From Taxawa tesnikishii (nom. ined.) (taxonomy: Eukaryota; Ascomycota; Dothideomycetes; Dothideales): a stretch of 64,000 nt of DNA. The DNA lies in contig JAPDRO010000008.1 in assembly GCA_030247885.1 (NCBI GenBank), positions 558,001-622,000 on the forward strand, written 5' to 3'. The notes below the pieces were generated by a model, which ran no database searches, was not told the DNA's origin, and worked only from the letters and a program-made list of their open reading frames with translations. Shown piece after piece: positions 43,549 through 54,780 of this stretch. The position numbers and the translations under genes were made by a program. Position 1 is the first letter of the stretch, and each line of letters begins with the position of its first letter.

Positions 43549-44793
43549 CTATAACGCCCCGAGGCTGCTCAGAGCGAGTCGGAGTTCTTTCACAGCTGTG
43601 TCAACATCCTCGAAGTTTAGAGCAGACTGTGCCCATTTGGCATGCTTCTGAGCCAATGCTATCGAGTCGTCATCAGTACGGTAACTGCCCACCGGAACTG
43701 GCTGCGGTTGAGGGATTGGTGCTGCGGGTGGAATACTAGGTTGTGCAGGAGGCGGTACTGGCGCCGGCACGTTGTAGAAGTCATGTGGAGTGGGTATGCC
43801 GTCTGGCGCCGTTGGGGGTTGGTCGGCGAGATTGGGAACACCATCTGCAGGAGGTATTGCAGGGGCATCCGAATCTGCTGTTGGAAGAGATGGAGCGGCG
43901 GATTCAGAGGTGAATGTCGGAATAGTGGGAAAGTAGCCACCACCTACTGAGCCTTGTCGGCTGTTCGCTTGTGCTGACTCGGCCGGAGAGATTGGTTGTC
44001 CCGGATGAGACACTGCAGGAGAAGCAGCTGTTTGTACGTTTTGCGGTGGTAAACCTGGTGATGCCGGTGCGATGGATGTTGGCCGCGAAGGCTGCATACT
44101 ATCGGGAGCACTCTCAACAGTAGGCGGTCTGTACGCTCCACTAGGATCCTGGCCATCGAGCTCGGCCCCTGGCGTTGGTACTGGCGTTGCTTCCCGCACA
44201 GGATTTGATGCGTTTGGGTCTTCGCCGGCCTTGATCGCCTTTACTATCCGGAGTGCATGGTATTTCGCGTATTTGGACTTCGTTGCCATCTCCGGGTCTA
44301 GCGGACCCCAGACGGTCAAGAGATCTATGAATGTTGCTGCAGCCTGGAACGTGTCGACAGTTTGACTACGTTCATATGAGTTTACTTTCAAACGCCGCCG
44401 CGACATAAACTTACCGGGAGGCTCTATTTGAGTGGATGGCATCGTCCCCTCGTTGGAAGGTCTCCAGGGCGAACTGCTCAATGTAGGCTTTGGCTGCTAC
44501 ATCGTCCACAATGGCGTCGTTGCCGTCAGATTCATTCTTTATCTGTTCGAGCTTGTCCATGAGGTTTGTCGTATACGTCATGCAGTCATCGTCGGCGGTA
44601 TGGAGACCTCTGTCGAGGATTTGTCTGACGACATAGTAATCACCTGTTTCTTCTCAGTAGAGTCTCTGTACAGAAAACGTCGATACATACACCAATATGA
44701 CACTATGGGTTTGTACTTTTCTAGCTGGGCTCTCCGTGTCACGAAACGCGTGATCTCTGGTATCTTGAGCTTCGCTGGTAGAGCGGCGGCCAT
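43549..44793 (-). CDS. VTA1: Vta1 homologue, regulator of the Vps4 AAA ATPase (ESCRT)
   Basis: Three exons: 44691-44793, 44415-44643 and 43549-44365. Introns are 47 and 49 nt (GTATGT...AAACAG; GTAAGT...ACGTAG), total 1149 nt, 382 aa. The N-terminal tandem MIT-like region is conserved (ITRFVTRRAQLEKYKPIVSY then WCDYYVVRQILDRGL, and QTVDTFQAAATFIDLLTVWG). A Pro-rich linker of about 170 residues follows. The C-terminal dimerisation/Vps4-binding domain is ALAQKHAKWAQSALNFEDVD then TAVKELRLALSSLGAL. Vta1 stimulates Vps4 to disassemble ESCRT-III on endosomes. The gene shares a promoter region of under 300 bp with the PDI gene. Confidence 0.94.
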
Positions 44794-45087
44794 GATGGCG
44801 GGTGGCTTCCTGTCTTCTGCGTGGATACTTGCTTTCCCTATGTGAGCAGAAGGACGGAGTTCGTGTTGCTATGTTCGGATGCTTTGGAGGCAGATGGCAT
44901 GCATTTAGCCCAGGCAGGCGTTTGGCGGCTGGTGAAGCCATGCCAAGACAAGCCTGCCGTGACATGTGAAGCTCAAAGGACAGCTTGCCTTGCTCTTCAC
45001 TATACCATATATATATCTCCCACGACTATGTAGTGAGCCATTTCGACCTCTGTCACATAGTACAGATAGACACTCAATTAATATACA
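44794..45087. promoter_or_regulatory. Compact bidirectional promoter, VTA1 and PDI
   Basis: Only 294 bp separate the two divergent start codons. A TATA-like run (CATATATATATCTCC) lies at about 45006-45020, some 70-80 bp from the PDI ATG. Confidence 0.55.
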
Positions 45088-46734
45088 ATGGTCCACATCG
45101 CTCCAATCGCTGCTGTGGCAGCTTCCATGCTGCTCCTCCCCTCAGCTCTCGGTGCCGGCTTGTATACCAAGAACTCGCCAGTCCTTCAGATAGATGCAAA
45201 GAACTATGACAGTCTCATTGCTAAGTCCAACCACACATCAGTAAGTATTGGGTGGTAATCTCGCTCCGATCCTGGGCTGAACAAGCTATAGATTGTAGAG
45301 TAAGCCTCAACCTACGTCCTCGACCCCGCCTCGAGTCTTACGTCCTATCGCAGGTTCTACGCTCCTTGGTGCGGCCACTGCCAGAATCTCAAGCCTGCCT
45401 TCGAGAAAGCAGCCAAATCTCTATCCGGTCTCGCCAAGGTTGCCGCTATCAACTGCGATGAGGACTCGAACAAGCCCTTCTGCGGAAGCATGGGCGTGCA
45501 GGGCTTTCCTACGCTTAAGATCGTGCGGCCAGGCAAGAAGGTCGGACGACCTACAGTGGAAGACTACCAGGGGCAGAGGAGTGCCAAGGCAATTGTGGAT
45601 GCAGTGAAGGACAAGATTCCGAACCACGTCAAGAGGCTCACGGACAAGGATGTAGAAGAGTGGATGCAGACGGACAAGCAGACACCAAAAGCTGTGCTGT
45701 TCAGCGACAAGGGCACGACGAGCGCGCTCCTGAAGGCACTGGCTATTGACTACCTTGGCTCTGTTGACGTGGCACAGATCCGGAACAACCAGAAGCAAGC
45801 TGTGGAGACTTACCAGGTCAAGACTTACCCCACTTTTATGCTCTTCCCAGGAGAAGGCAAGGATAGCATCGTGTATGATGGCGAGATGACTAAGGAGGGT
45901 CTCTCCAAGTTCCTCTCACAGGTCGCGACTACCAACCCCGACCCAGCACCAGCAAAACCTAAGGCAGCCAAGTCATCCAGCAAAGACAGTAAGAAGGCGT
46001 CCGAAGACTCATCCTCCTTCGCCTCCGCCTCCAAATCACACAAGTCCGCCGATTCCTCTGCATCCAAGGCAACTCAGACGGCCGAAACGCTGCAAGACGA
46101 TAGCAACCCGACCGAATCTCCCAACCCAAACGTGGTGACCGACGAGACTCAAAAACCGATCCAGCTGGATGTTGCGCCTCCCCTCCCTTCCCTTGATGAC
46201 TCCTCCTCGCTCCAACAATCATGCCTGACCACTAAGTCTCACCTCTGCGTCCTCGCACTCCTTCCCAAAGAGGAGAGCGAGGCCAGCACAGGCGCGCTGC
46301 AGCACCTGGCTGAGATCCATTATAAACACGTCTCGCGCAAAGGCAAAATCAGCTCTTTCTACGCCATTCCACCGACAAACACTCTGTCCTTGAGCCTGCG
46401 CTCCGCCATCTCAGTCCCGGCTGATACTCTTGCTTTTGTCGCTGTGAATGGAAAGAAGAACTGGGCCAAAGTGTACAGCGGAACAGAATTCACTCGCTCC
46501 GCTGTCGAGGATTGGGTCGATGCGATCAGGATGGGGGAGGGAAAGAAGATCAGCTTGCCGGAGGGATTGGTGGTGGAAGGGAAGGAAGAAAAGGTCAAGG
46601 AGGAGGTGAAGGAGCCTCCGATGCCGGAGATGCAGTTCGAGGAGTTGACTGATGAGGAGTATGAACGGATCATGGCTCAGGCGGCAGAGGCGGGCAAGAA
46701 ACAAGAGGAGCAGGGTGGACATGACGAACTGTAG
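45088..46734 (+). CDS. ER protein disulfide isomerase-like protein with HDEL tail and an 8-nt microexon
   Basis: Exons 45088-45240, 45292-45299 and 45354-46734, 513 aa. The middle exon is only 8 nt (ATTGTAGA), between introns of 51 nt (GTAAGT...GCTATAG) and 54 nt (GTAAGC...ATCGCAG). It is needed to join HTS to IVEFYAPWCGHC in frame. The signal peptide is MVHIAPIAAVAASMLLLPSA. The first thioredoxin domain carries the catalytic CGHC (FYAPWCGHCQNLKPAFEK). A second, redox-inactive thioredoxin fold follows (AVETYQVKTYPTFMLFPGEG), then a Ser/Lys-rich linker, a further beta-rich domain and an acidic C-terminus ending HDEL for ER retrieval. It probably catalyses disulfide formation in secretory proteins. 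The architecture resembles Mpd1/PrpA-like fungal proteins more than classical two-CGHC PDI. Confidence 0.92.
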
Positions 46735-47806
46735 CTTGGATCGTGGCAAACTTCGTTATATTGATCCTGGAAAGATGGTCTGAGGAGAGGACACCATTGT
46801 CAGTTAGGACCCTAAAGTCTGTACTACAAGGCCACATATCTCGCTTCGTCAAGTCACAACTGCCCTTGTGCTCATCCGCACAGAGCGGCGTTGGGTTTCC
46901 GGCCATAATGGTCGAGAACGTCTGATTGCCTCGTACTCCTCTGGGAGTGTTCTGAGAGAATTCGTTAGTAATTTGTTCTCGAGCTGCTCCTCTCTACCTT
47001 CAACATGAGGTCGTCGCCCCAATGCAGCATCGAATCCTGTATTCATCTGGGATCGTCTCTTCTTGTGACCGTTTCAGCCATGACCCTATCAATTCCTCGG
47101 CATCACGCGCGGGCATTAAACTAAGACTGTACAAACACGCGACCGTGTGTTTCAGATCCTCAATTGACAACAGCTGCTGCTAGTTATTGACTTCTGCGGA
47201 TACTTATATACGCGAACAACCGGCAAGCTGGTTGACGTACTCGCTCTCAGCCTGCCACCCATTGCACACTCACTTCACTGAGTTTTGTGCTCAGTTTGGT
47301 TCCATGCTCCGATATATCGCTTCAACCATCGCGTCTGCTCGGAGGTTCTGAATTTGGCCGAGGCGGCAACGGAGCGTTCCTTCCCAATCCGGATTTTGGC
47401 GGTAGCGTTCACTGCCAAACGCGTCTCTTCGCAACTTTGCCGCAACCCAGACTCACCTTGCCGTCTTTACTACTCTTTCCAATCACCAGTCATCTGCCAG
47501 ACACGTAACTGAGACCGACGTCCAGGCCCTGATCGGTCGTCTGTCGTCCCGGGTGGGGGTTCGACGTGGGGGCGCACGTTGAGATGTATCATGTTGTCCT
47601 CTAATCGCTATCGCCTTTTCGGGAACCAAATAGGAAACACCACGCAACAGGAAGGTACAAGCATGAAGCATAGAAGGGCAGGTAGGGGCCAGGAACAAAC
47701 GTGCATCAAGCTAAAGGTACAATTCATCAAAACCTCAAAGTGCTAGCTATCAACAACATGGTCGTCACGTCCGTTCCAACGCCCATCCCACTTTTCCCAT
47801 CACCGT
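46735..47806. other. Convergent 3' spacer, no gene seen
   Basis: A 1.07-kb gap between the PDI and fumarate reductase 3' ends. At 47304 a short frame MLRYIASTIASARRF stops at once; it resembles a mitochondrial presequence and could be chance or a gene relic. Nothing else is supported. Confidence 0.45.
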
Positions 47807-49973
47807 CTAGTACTCCAACCTGACTTCCTGTCCCTTGACCCTTCCGATGACAATCGCGGCGGCGTATTTGGGAATGACCTCGTCGTCATGCAACATCTCG
47901 AACTCCTCACTTGCATCGCGTCCCATGTGGCTGAACAGCGCCTGGGGTCCACCAGGGTGTTCCTCGACCCAATCCGTCACGTTCATGACGACACCCTTGA
48001 CAACGATCCAGAGGTCATCCTTCTTGTTGTGCTTGGCAACCTCCTCCATGGTGTACTCCTTGTCCGGCACCTTGAAGTCCTTGATGTCGTTCGGACGGGA
48101 CACCTTGCCGGGGTCTTGGCTGTCGCCCGCACGACCGCCGGACGGCGACGGCTGCATGACGGGGCCGGCAGATTGTTGGGATTGCTGGGCGGGCTTGCCG
48201 GGGACGGGTTGTTGTGCGTGGCCTTCGGAGGAGGAGGAGGATGCAGAGGCACCGACGCCGTTCGCCCATTCGACGGAGATCTTGCCGGGCTGGCTGGGAT
48301 CGATGTGCAAGCTGATCTGGCCCAGACGCTGGGCGGCGGTCGAGGACCCGCTGCTGTTCAGCACCTTCTGGAAGAGGTACTTGGTCGCGCTGTCGCCGGC
48401 CACACGTCCGTAGACGACACAGCCGAGAAGGGAGGAACCTCCCAAACGGTTGGCGCCGTGCACGCCTCCGGCCAGCTCACCGCAGACGAACAGACCTTCG
48501 AAGGGCTTGCCTTCGCTGTTCAGACATTGCGCTTGGTCGTTGATCTCGATACCACCCATGGTGAAGTGCAACACGGGCTCCATGATGGCGACGTGGAAGG
48601 TGTCGTCGACGTTGAATGGGAGGTTGTGGAAGTATTTCTTGCCCCAGGGGTCCTTCTTCTTGCCCTCGGCGATCTCGTTGTAGTCATTGAAGGTCTTTGC
48701 AAGGGCATCCTCGGAGCATCCAATCTCCTTGATGAGTTCCTTGCCGGTCATCTTCTTCATCAGACCACGGCCGGAGTAGTGACGGGTGTGGAAGTCCAGA
48801 ACATTAGAGGCCTTGCTGTTGAGGACCAGGCGGATGGGCCACTTGCCCTTCTCCTTCTCCTTCCACATCTGGCCGGAGACGTAATCACGGTGGCCGAGCT
48901 CGTCAGAGAAGCGCTGTCCGTCTGAGTTGAGCAGGATACCACCCTCACCACGAAGAGCTATAACGTGTTAGTCGGGATCAAACACACGCATGATTTGATG
49001 GCTTACCCTCAGCAGCCAAGAACTTCCACTTCGAGCCAGGATCCTTAGGGTCGACCAGACCGGTAGGGTGCACCTGAACCTTGTCCATGTCAATACCGTT
49101 CGCGCCGATAGCCATCAGCATCTTCTGACCATCACCAGTGGCGTGCGCACCGTTTGTCGATGACAGCCCGAAGGTGTCTGGACGGTGCTTCTTGAGAAGG
49201 GAGGTTTCCGAGAAGTCTGCAGCGTAACCACCTGTAGCCAGAACCACAGGACCGTCTACTGTTGTCTCCTCGCCACCAAAATCATAGGTAACGCCGGTAG
49301 CGACGTTGCCATCCTTGTTGACTCTTGTGACCTTGGCCTTCTTGATGAGTTGCACGCGCTCTGGCTCGGTCTCGGCCAGCTCCTCGAAGCGCTGCATGAG
49401 AGCGTACGTGATGGCCATACCGGGGAACTTGGCATCGTGACCACGGTGTGTGCGGGGCTGGGAGTGACCACTGTACTGATCGTCAGTATATGAATGCCAA
49501 TCTCGGGCTTGGACAGTGTACTCACCCTAACCGCGAAACGAGGGTCAGGTCGAGGTTGAAGACGTCCTGGAGCCACTCAACAGCCGATGCGGACTTGTAT
49601 GTAAGGACCTTGATCAGCTCTGGACGAGCCTTGTCTCTGGCTGACTTGAGAGTGTCGTCGTAGAACTGCTTGACGCTATCCCGAATCTCATGGTCGACCT
49701 GTGTCCTCGTGAGAGCGCCATTAATGCCGGATGTCGCCTTTGTGGAGTTTCCTCCCATGAAGTCTGCAGGAGGTCAGCCGTGCTCGTGGCGTGCGCGTCT
49801 TCATGGAGCCTCTCACTGTTCTTGTCGAGGAGCAGGACATTGCCACCGTTCAGATAGATGGTGTGAGCAGCGCTCAGGCCAGAAACTGCGTGGGAGCATT
49901 AGCAGGGAGTGGCTGTGAGTGGTCTCGGGGCGGTCTTACGGCCAGCGCCGACGACAATGACTCTCTCAGGCAT
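47807..49973 (-). CDS. OSM1: Soluble fumarate reductase (Osm1/Frd1 type) fused to cytochrome b5
   Basis: Five exons: 49940-49973, 49817-49885, 49526-49763, 49007-49470 and 47807-48957. The four introns of 49-55 nt all have canonical ends, and the total of 1956 nt gives 651 aa. The N-terminal FAD site is VIVVGAGLSGLSAAH. Further flavoprotein landmarks are GGNSTKATSGINGA, VVLATGGYAADF, MDKVQVHPTG and HGANRLGGSSLLGCVVYGR. Residues from about 560 form a cytochrome b5 domain (YTMEEVAKHNKKDDLWIVVK, then DWVEEHPGG with a haem-ligand His and a second His in FSHMGRD). A Ser/Pro/Gln linker joins them. The enzyme reduces fumarate to succinate with flavin or NADH electrons, re-oxidising FAD for anaerobic or ER oxidative folding. 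No targeting peptide is seen, so it is probably cytosolic. Confidence 0.93.
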
Positions 49974-51598
49974 TGTTGCAGGGAAAACAGAGGGGGTATC
50001 TGAAGAAGCAAGGAAGAAACACAGCGACGCGGGGAGAAAGGGGAAGAGCGAGTGGTGTGTTGTTCAACTGTCAGAAGAGCGAGGGCGTCGGTCTATGTAC
50101 TTGGTACTGTGGAGTTGCCGCGGTACGAGCACAGACGGTCGCGGTGAGGACAATGGAGCATATGACCCCGAGACTCGAGCCAAAACGGTGTAATCTGCAT
50201 GTGGAGTCTGGAGATGCGGAGGTTTGAGACCCTCCCGGCGTTTGCCCTCGGCTTTCTCTGCGTCTCATTCGTTTTATTCATGTGAGAAACATGTGATGGG
50301 TCCAAGCTGGTCCAATCAGACGCGACCCGTTACTGAGATCCAAGCCGCGGTACTTGTGCTGCTCATCTCTTCATGCGCATCTTGTGAAAATCGAAGCGCT
50401 GCTGCTGACTGTGTGCACGCCCTGCAAAAAGACGTCGTATACTGTGCATTTCCGAGTCAGTCGTCGCTCAAGAGTCATGTTGGATGCCATCACGGGATCT
50501 GTCCTGTCGACGACTCGGGATAATATCCCGAAAACGATGCTCAGAGACGGTGGAATTGGGGAACTTTCGGCGCGGTCGGCCTATTTGTGGGGGTCACTGG
50601 GAACGAGCTATCACCACCGCGAAGTCTCTCGGAACGTTGACCTTCTGTTCTATTGCTGTTTTTATCGATCGGCAATCGAGATATGATGCACCTGTTGTGT
50701 TGTCGAGAGGAGCTTCGCAGTTGTACGACATATCCACCAAAATCTCAGTTGCACGTCGGCTGCGTGCAACGTGCTTCAAGCTCAAACCCTTTCTCGATCT
50801 CGCCATGGGTTTGCTTGTTGATTAAGAGAAGGTTCGAAACACATCGAACAGGATACATCGATTGGAGTTACCATCTCCTGAGCCCTTTGCTCCCAGCCCG
50901 GGCAGGGAAGAAGTGTCCTCATTTGTGGAAGGGTCAACATGTGTAGGGGACGTCTTTGTCAAACGTGAAGAGAGAGTAAATGTCGTTGCGGACCTCTCTG
51001 GGGAGGCCAAACGATCTAGAGAAGGGTGCCGCAACCATGTTGCGCTCCCGCCCGATGATACTTACGTCAGTCGAATCGTTTCATTTTCTTTTGACATTCT
51101 CAATTACCTTAGATCGGAGGGGTTTCCAATGGCTGTTCCAGTGTGTGTTTGTTCAGCAGGGCTTTTGGCAGACGGACCGGCTTTTGAAAGGTGGATCTGG
51201 CGCCGAGTGCTTGCAAACGCTCTTACGAGGAAGCAGTCAGGCAAGCAATCGGCTGTTGAGCTGACGGCTTATCAGAGATGCTGGCTGTAACAGATAAGCT
51301 GGAAGTTTTTGACCTTGGCATATAATTGTATGTGGCGAAAAACTCGTGCGAAATGTTTGAAGCATGGAAGCCGGCACGTTGCCTTCTCGGGTGAAACCAA
51401 CAAGCGAGCACTTTCCATTGAAACCCACACGCCCTCTCATATGCAGCTTTTTTCGTCTTTTCCTCCAGCCCAATTTAGAACCATCAAACGTACGCTGCTC
51501 AACCGCCGTACAAAGCTAAGAACCTCTATCTTGACGGACCACTGCCCATCACAAGCACTATCTGCAAGCCACTCCTTCTGGACAGCGAGATAGCTCTC
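49974..51598. other. Intergenic, no gene seen
   Basis: A 1.6-kb stretch upstream of the fumarate reductase gene. The part nearest 49974 is its promoter. Open frames of 60-140 codons on both strands overlap one another and show no domains or coding bias. Sequence from about 51300 on may belong to the decayed locus that follows. Confidence 0.45.
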
Positions 51599-52436
51599 AT
51601 GGCAAGCACCAACTGCAAGACTCGTGACAACAATGCTCCCCACTCAAGGTCACCAGCGAAGAGCAGCCTAAGAAGATCGAAGAAGACGCTAGTAAAGGTG
51701 CCCAGCAAAGCATAAGATGCACCGTCAAGCAAAGATGCAGAGCGATCAAAGAAGGGGTCCGCAGCAACATTGTGGATAGCTCTTAAGGAAGCAATCGCGA
51801 AAGACCACGCCCTTGTCAGGCTCGATAGAACACTCTCCCTTCATGCGTCTTCCGAGAGAGCTGCGAAATATGATATTCGGCTACCTTGTGAAGGAGCGGA
51901 AATTCTCACTTTGCGACAAGGAGACCACGGAGGAGATACGTTGAGAACAACGCGAGGATTTTGAATACAAGCTGCGGTACATCGACAAGCAGGACAACAC
52001 AAAGAAACCGAAGAAACCACTTTCTCTCCACCAGACTACGTTTAGTGGGAAAGCAAGTGTGGTCAGCGTGGACTTCTGTCATGCGCTTCTGCAAGCGGAG
52101 AGCGTTCCTGATCATACCTTCTCACACGTTACTACTCTCTGGCGTAAGGCGGCAGGTTCGATTCACCTGCACGCTGTAGAAGCATATCCAGATGTACGTC
52201 TAGCTATGCGCTAGTCTGTCGAATACACTGACACGAGAAATGAGGGTCCCGACCTATCATCCATCAAACCATATCCATTTCATGTTGGGTTCCGCGAGGA
52301 TTGTATTGAGCGATCTACACTTGACAGAGAGCTCCAGTGGAGGATCGCGGAACACAACGAGAAAACAAGGAAGTGGACAAGCAACGTAATAGGCGGAGAG
52401 CCTGAGGCTTCCACTTCCACAGGTGGCGATGCGTGA
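51599..52436 (+). pseudogene. Decayed hypothetical gene with LPRELRNMIFGYL motif
   Basis: Reading from ATG 51599 gives a basic Ser/Lys-rich stretch (MASTNCKTRDNNAPHSR) broken by a TAA near 51714. The frame that follows from about 51800 reads SPFMRLPRELRNMIFGYLV, the opening motif of a very large Dothideomycete family of F-box-like hypothetical proteins. It continues (KLRYIDKQDN, VVSVDFCHALLQAES, FREDCIERSTLDRELQWRI) to a TGA at 52434-52436. A TGA at 51942-51944 interrupts it. A second stop (TAG 52212-52214) falls inside a good 51-nt intron, 52194-52244 (GTACGT, branch CTGAC, ...AATGAG), so only the first is a real lesion in this part. A frame change plus two stops suggest a recently inactivated gene. 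If it is alive, the start must lie downstream of 51944. Confidence 0.5.
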
Positions 52437-52758
52437 GAGCGGCCGCTCAGTGTATGCTTGTGTCTTTTGCCGGTTCCAGCATGGGAAGGATTTCAGGTCA
52501 TTTTGTAGAAGATTCGATGTGGATACTGTCTAGATGCCTGATATCCTTCTGTGGAGGGAACAGCAGAAAGCATTTTCGTCGTCACGATGTTCCTGATTGT
52601 GCCATGAAACAACGACCTGAGAAGGTCGAATCAAGTCGCACGCTCGTTTTCAAAAGGAGCGGGACTGATGCTTTCCACATCCACATCCGCCTCCCACATC
52701 ATCGACTGGCGGCGCTGTACCGCTGCCATTTGATGCATCTTGGTCTGTACGCGACGTG
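52437..52758. promoter_or_regulatory. Spacer before COQ6
   Basis: A 322-bp spacer that should contain the COQ6 promoter and leader. No gene is seen. Confidence 0.45.
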
Positions 52759-54424
52759 ATGCCGCTGCGGCTGCCCTTACGGCAATGTGAACACATCCGC
52801 CTGCCTCTGAGGCCATTGACACAACCTTCCTACGCCCGGAGCATCTCCTGGAATGCCTCGTCTTCTCCTTCGTCGACCATACCGCAGCCGGAGCCCGTGG
52901 AGCCAGAGCCGGCGAAGCCAGACAGCCCGGAAATATACGATGTTGTCTGTGTGGGCGGAGGACCGGCTGGACTGAGCTTGCTCAGCGCGCTCCGTATGTA
53001 CAAGGACAAAGAGCCGAGAAGGACACAGCGCTGATTTGGCTGCGCCTACAGGTTCCTCCAGACTTACCTCTCATCTCAAGATCGCCCTCATTGACGGCCA
53101 GGATCTTCACAAGAACCAGCAACAGTATGCGAACATATCAGGATACTCGAACCGCTGCAGCTCCCTTACACCCGGCTCGGTCGGATTCTTGCGCGGTAGA
53201 TGCATCCATCGCACAACTCTACAATCCACTCGCTAACACAACTCACACGCAGACATCGGAGCATGGGACCACATCAATGCCTCGCGTACACAACCTTATC
53301 ACTCCATGAACGTCTGGGATGGCGTGTCTGGCAGCAGCATCACCTTCGACCCGTCCTCGACCTCAAGCTCCGGTTTCCAGCAACTCGTTCCGACCGCACG
53401 CTCTCCGCCCGCTGACATCGTAGCCACCATGACAGAGAACAACAACATAACCACTGCACTCATGACACACCTCTCGACTCTGCCCGCCGTGGCCACCTTC
53501 TCACCCACCCGCGTCGAGGACATCTCCCTTGGCGAAGAGACGGAAACAATGGATCTCTCCTCCTGGCCCATCGTCACTTTGTCCAACAACCAGAAGCTGG
53601 CTGCACGCCTGTTAATTGGTGCCGACGGCGCCAATTCGCCCGTGAGGACCTTTGCGGGCATTCCGTCCCGAGGCTGGGACTACGAGCGACACGGCCTTGT
53701 CGCCACTCTCCAACTTTCCCAAACCCCAGACCCAAGCTTCCGGACTGCATATCAGCGCTTCCTGCCCACCGGTCCTGTAGCCCTGCTACCTCTACCCGAC
53801 AAATATGCCTCGCTAGTCTGGAGTACGACACCCGCCAACGCCGCGATCCTCAAATCGCTCTCTCCAACCGACTTCGTGGCCATGGTCAACGCCGCCTTCC
53901 GCCTCTTACCTGTCGACCTCGCATACCTGCACACCATTTCCTCTGATCAACTCTCAGAATACGAGTGGCGAGAACCCGCAACTTCGTACGAGCGACGTCT
54001 CGTCCCACCACTCATAACCTCTGTTCAGGATGGCACGCGCGCCTCCTTTCCGCTCCGCATGCGGCATGCGGATACCTACATCGGCCACCGCATCGCCCTG
54101 ATCGGAGACGCCGCGCATACGATCCACCCGCTTGCGGGACAAGGACTAAATCAGGGATTATCGGACTCGCGTGCACTTTCTCGATCTATCGAGCATGCTG
54201 TCAGTGTGGGCTGGGACATCGGGAGCAGTTGGGCGCTTGACGGGTACGAGAGGGAGCAGTGGGGCCGGAACAACGCCATGTTGGGTGCGGTGGACAAGTT
54301 GCATAAGATCTACAGTGCCGGTTCCGGACCCGTGGTTTGGGCCAGGAGTGCTGGGTTGAGTGCCATTGATGGCTTGGATGCCGTTAAGGGGTGGTTCATG
54401 AGGCGGGCTGCGGGGGTGAGGTGA
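52759..54424 (+). CDS. COQ6: Ubiquinone biosynthesis flavin monooxygenase COQ6
   Basis: Start ATG 52759. Exons 52759-52993, 53052-53195 and 53253-54424. Introns are 58 nt (GTATGT...GCCTACAG) and 57 nt (GTAGAT...CACACGCAG), total 1551 nt, 516 aa. The N-terminus (MPLRLPLRQCEHIRLPLRPL, Arg-rich, few acids) is a mitochondrial presequence. The FAD dinucleotide site is VVCVGGGPAGLSLLSALR. The second FAD motif, RLLIGADGANSPVR, and the UbiH/COQ6 signature, IALIGDAAHTIHPLAGQGLN, are intact. The enzyme hydroxylates C5 of the coenzyme Q ring on the matrix side of the inner membrane, with electrons from ferredoxin. The coding sequence shows no break. Confidence 0.95.
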
Positions 54425-54780
54425 ATTGAATCGGTTTGTAGTATATTGTACAAAAGTATGAAAGGGTGTACGATTGACGAGCCGATGTTTAAGGGAAAGA
54501 AAGAGTGTCACGCGTAAACGGACAGGTTCGGATATTGCGAGACCGAGGATCACATGCAGTACTGGCCCCAGTCTACGCAATCCCAACTCCCTTGCATCAG
54601 CCGTCCCGTAGTCCAGTTGAGGCCGAACGCGTCATTACAAATCGAGTAACTACCCCGCTTGGCAGGGTATATTGTGCGTGCAGTTACCCGATTTTCCAAC
54701 CGTGAAATCTGGCACGAACTGCATATCATACTGTTGTCCAATTCGTTCGCTGAGGTGGTAATTGAAAATCGTTTTGCAAG
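54425..54780. promoter_or_regulatory. Spacer before the FAD oxidase gene
   Basis: A 356-bp spacer between two same-strand genes. No gene is seen. An upstream 5' exon of the oxidase could lie here, because its N-terminus as read is poor. Confidence 0.4.

Noticed and set aside
23222-46734. A secretory-pathway gene cluster (lectin, BEACH, PepC, Trs20, Vta1, PDI)
   Set aside because: The genes are unlinked in orientation and separated by unrelated genes. All belong to ubiquitous families, so chance proximity is enough.
47304-47508. Possible small mitochondrial protein beginning MLRYIASTIASARRF
   Set aside because: A stop follows directly after the presequence-like stretch, and no intron joins it convincingly to the neighbouring frame.
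47888-48925. Long plus-strand open frame (345 codons) opposite fumarate reductase
   Set aside because: It is antisense to a well-supported exon with clear family motifs, and its residues mirror the C-rich codon bias of the true gene.
52150-52172. tRNA T-loop-like GGTTCGATTCACC
   Set aside because: The flanking bases do not form a T-stem, no A box or cloverleaf is nearby, and the stretch reads as protein in the decayed gene frame.
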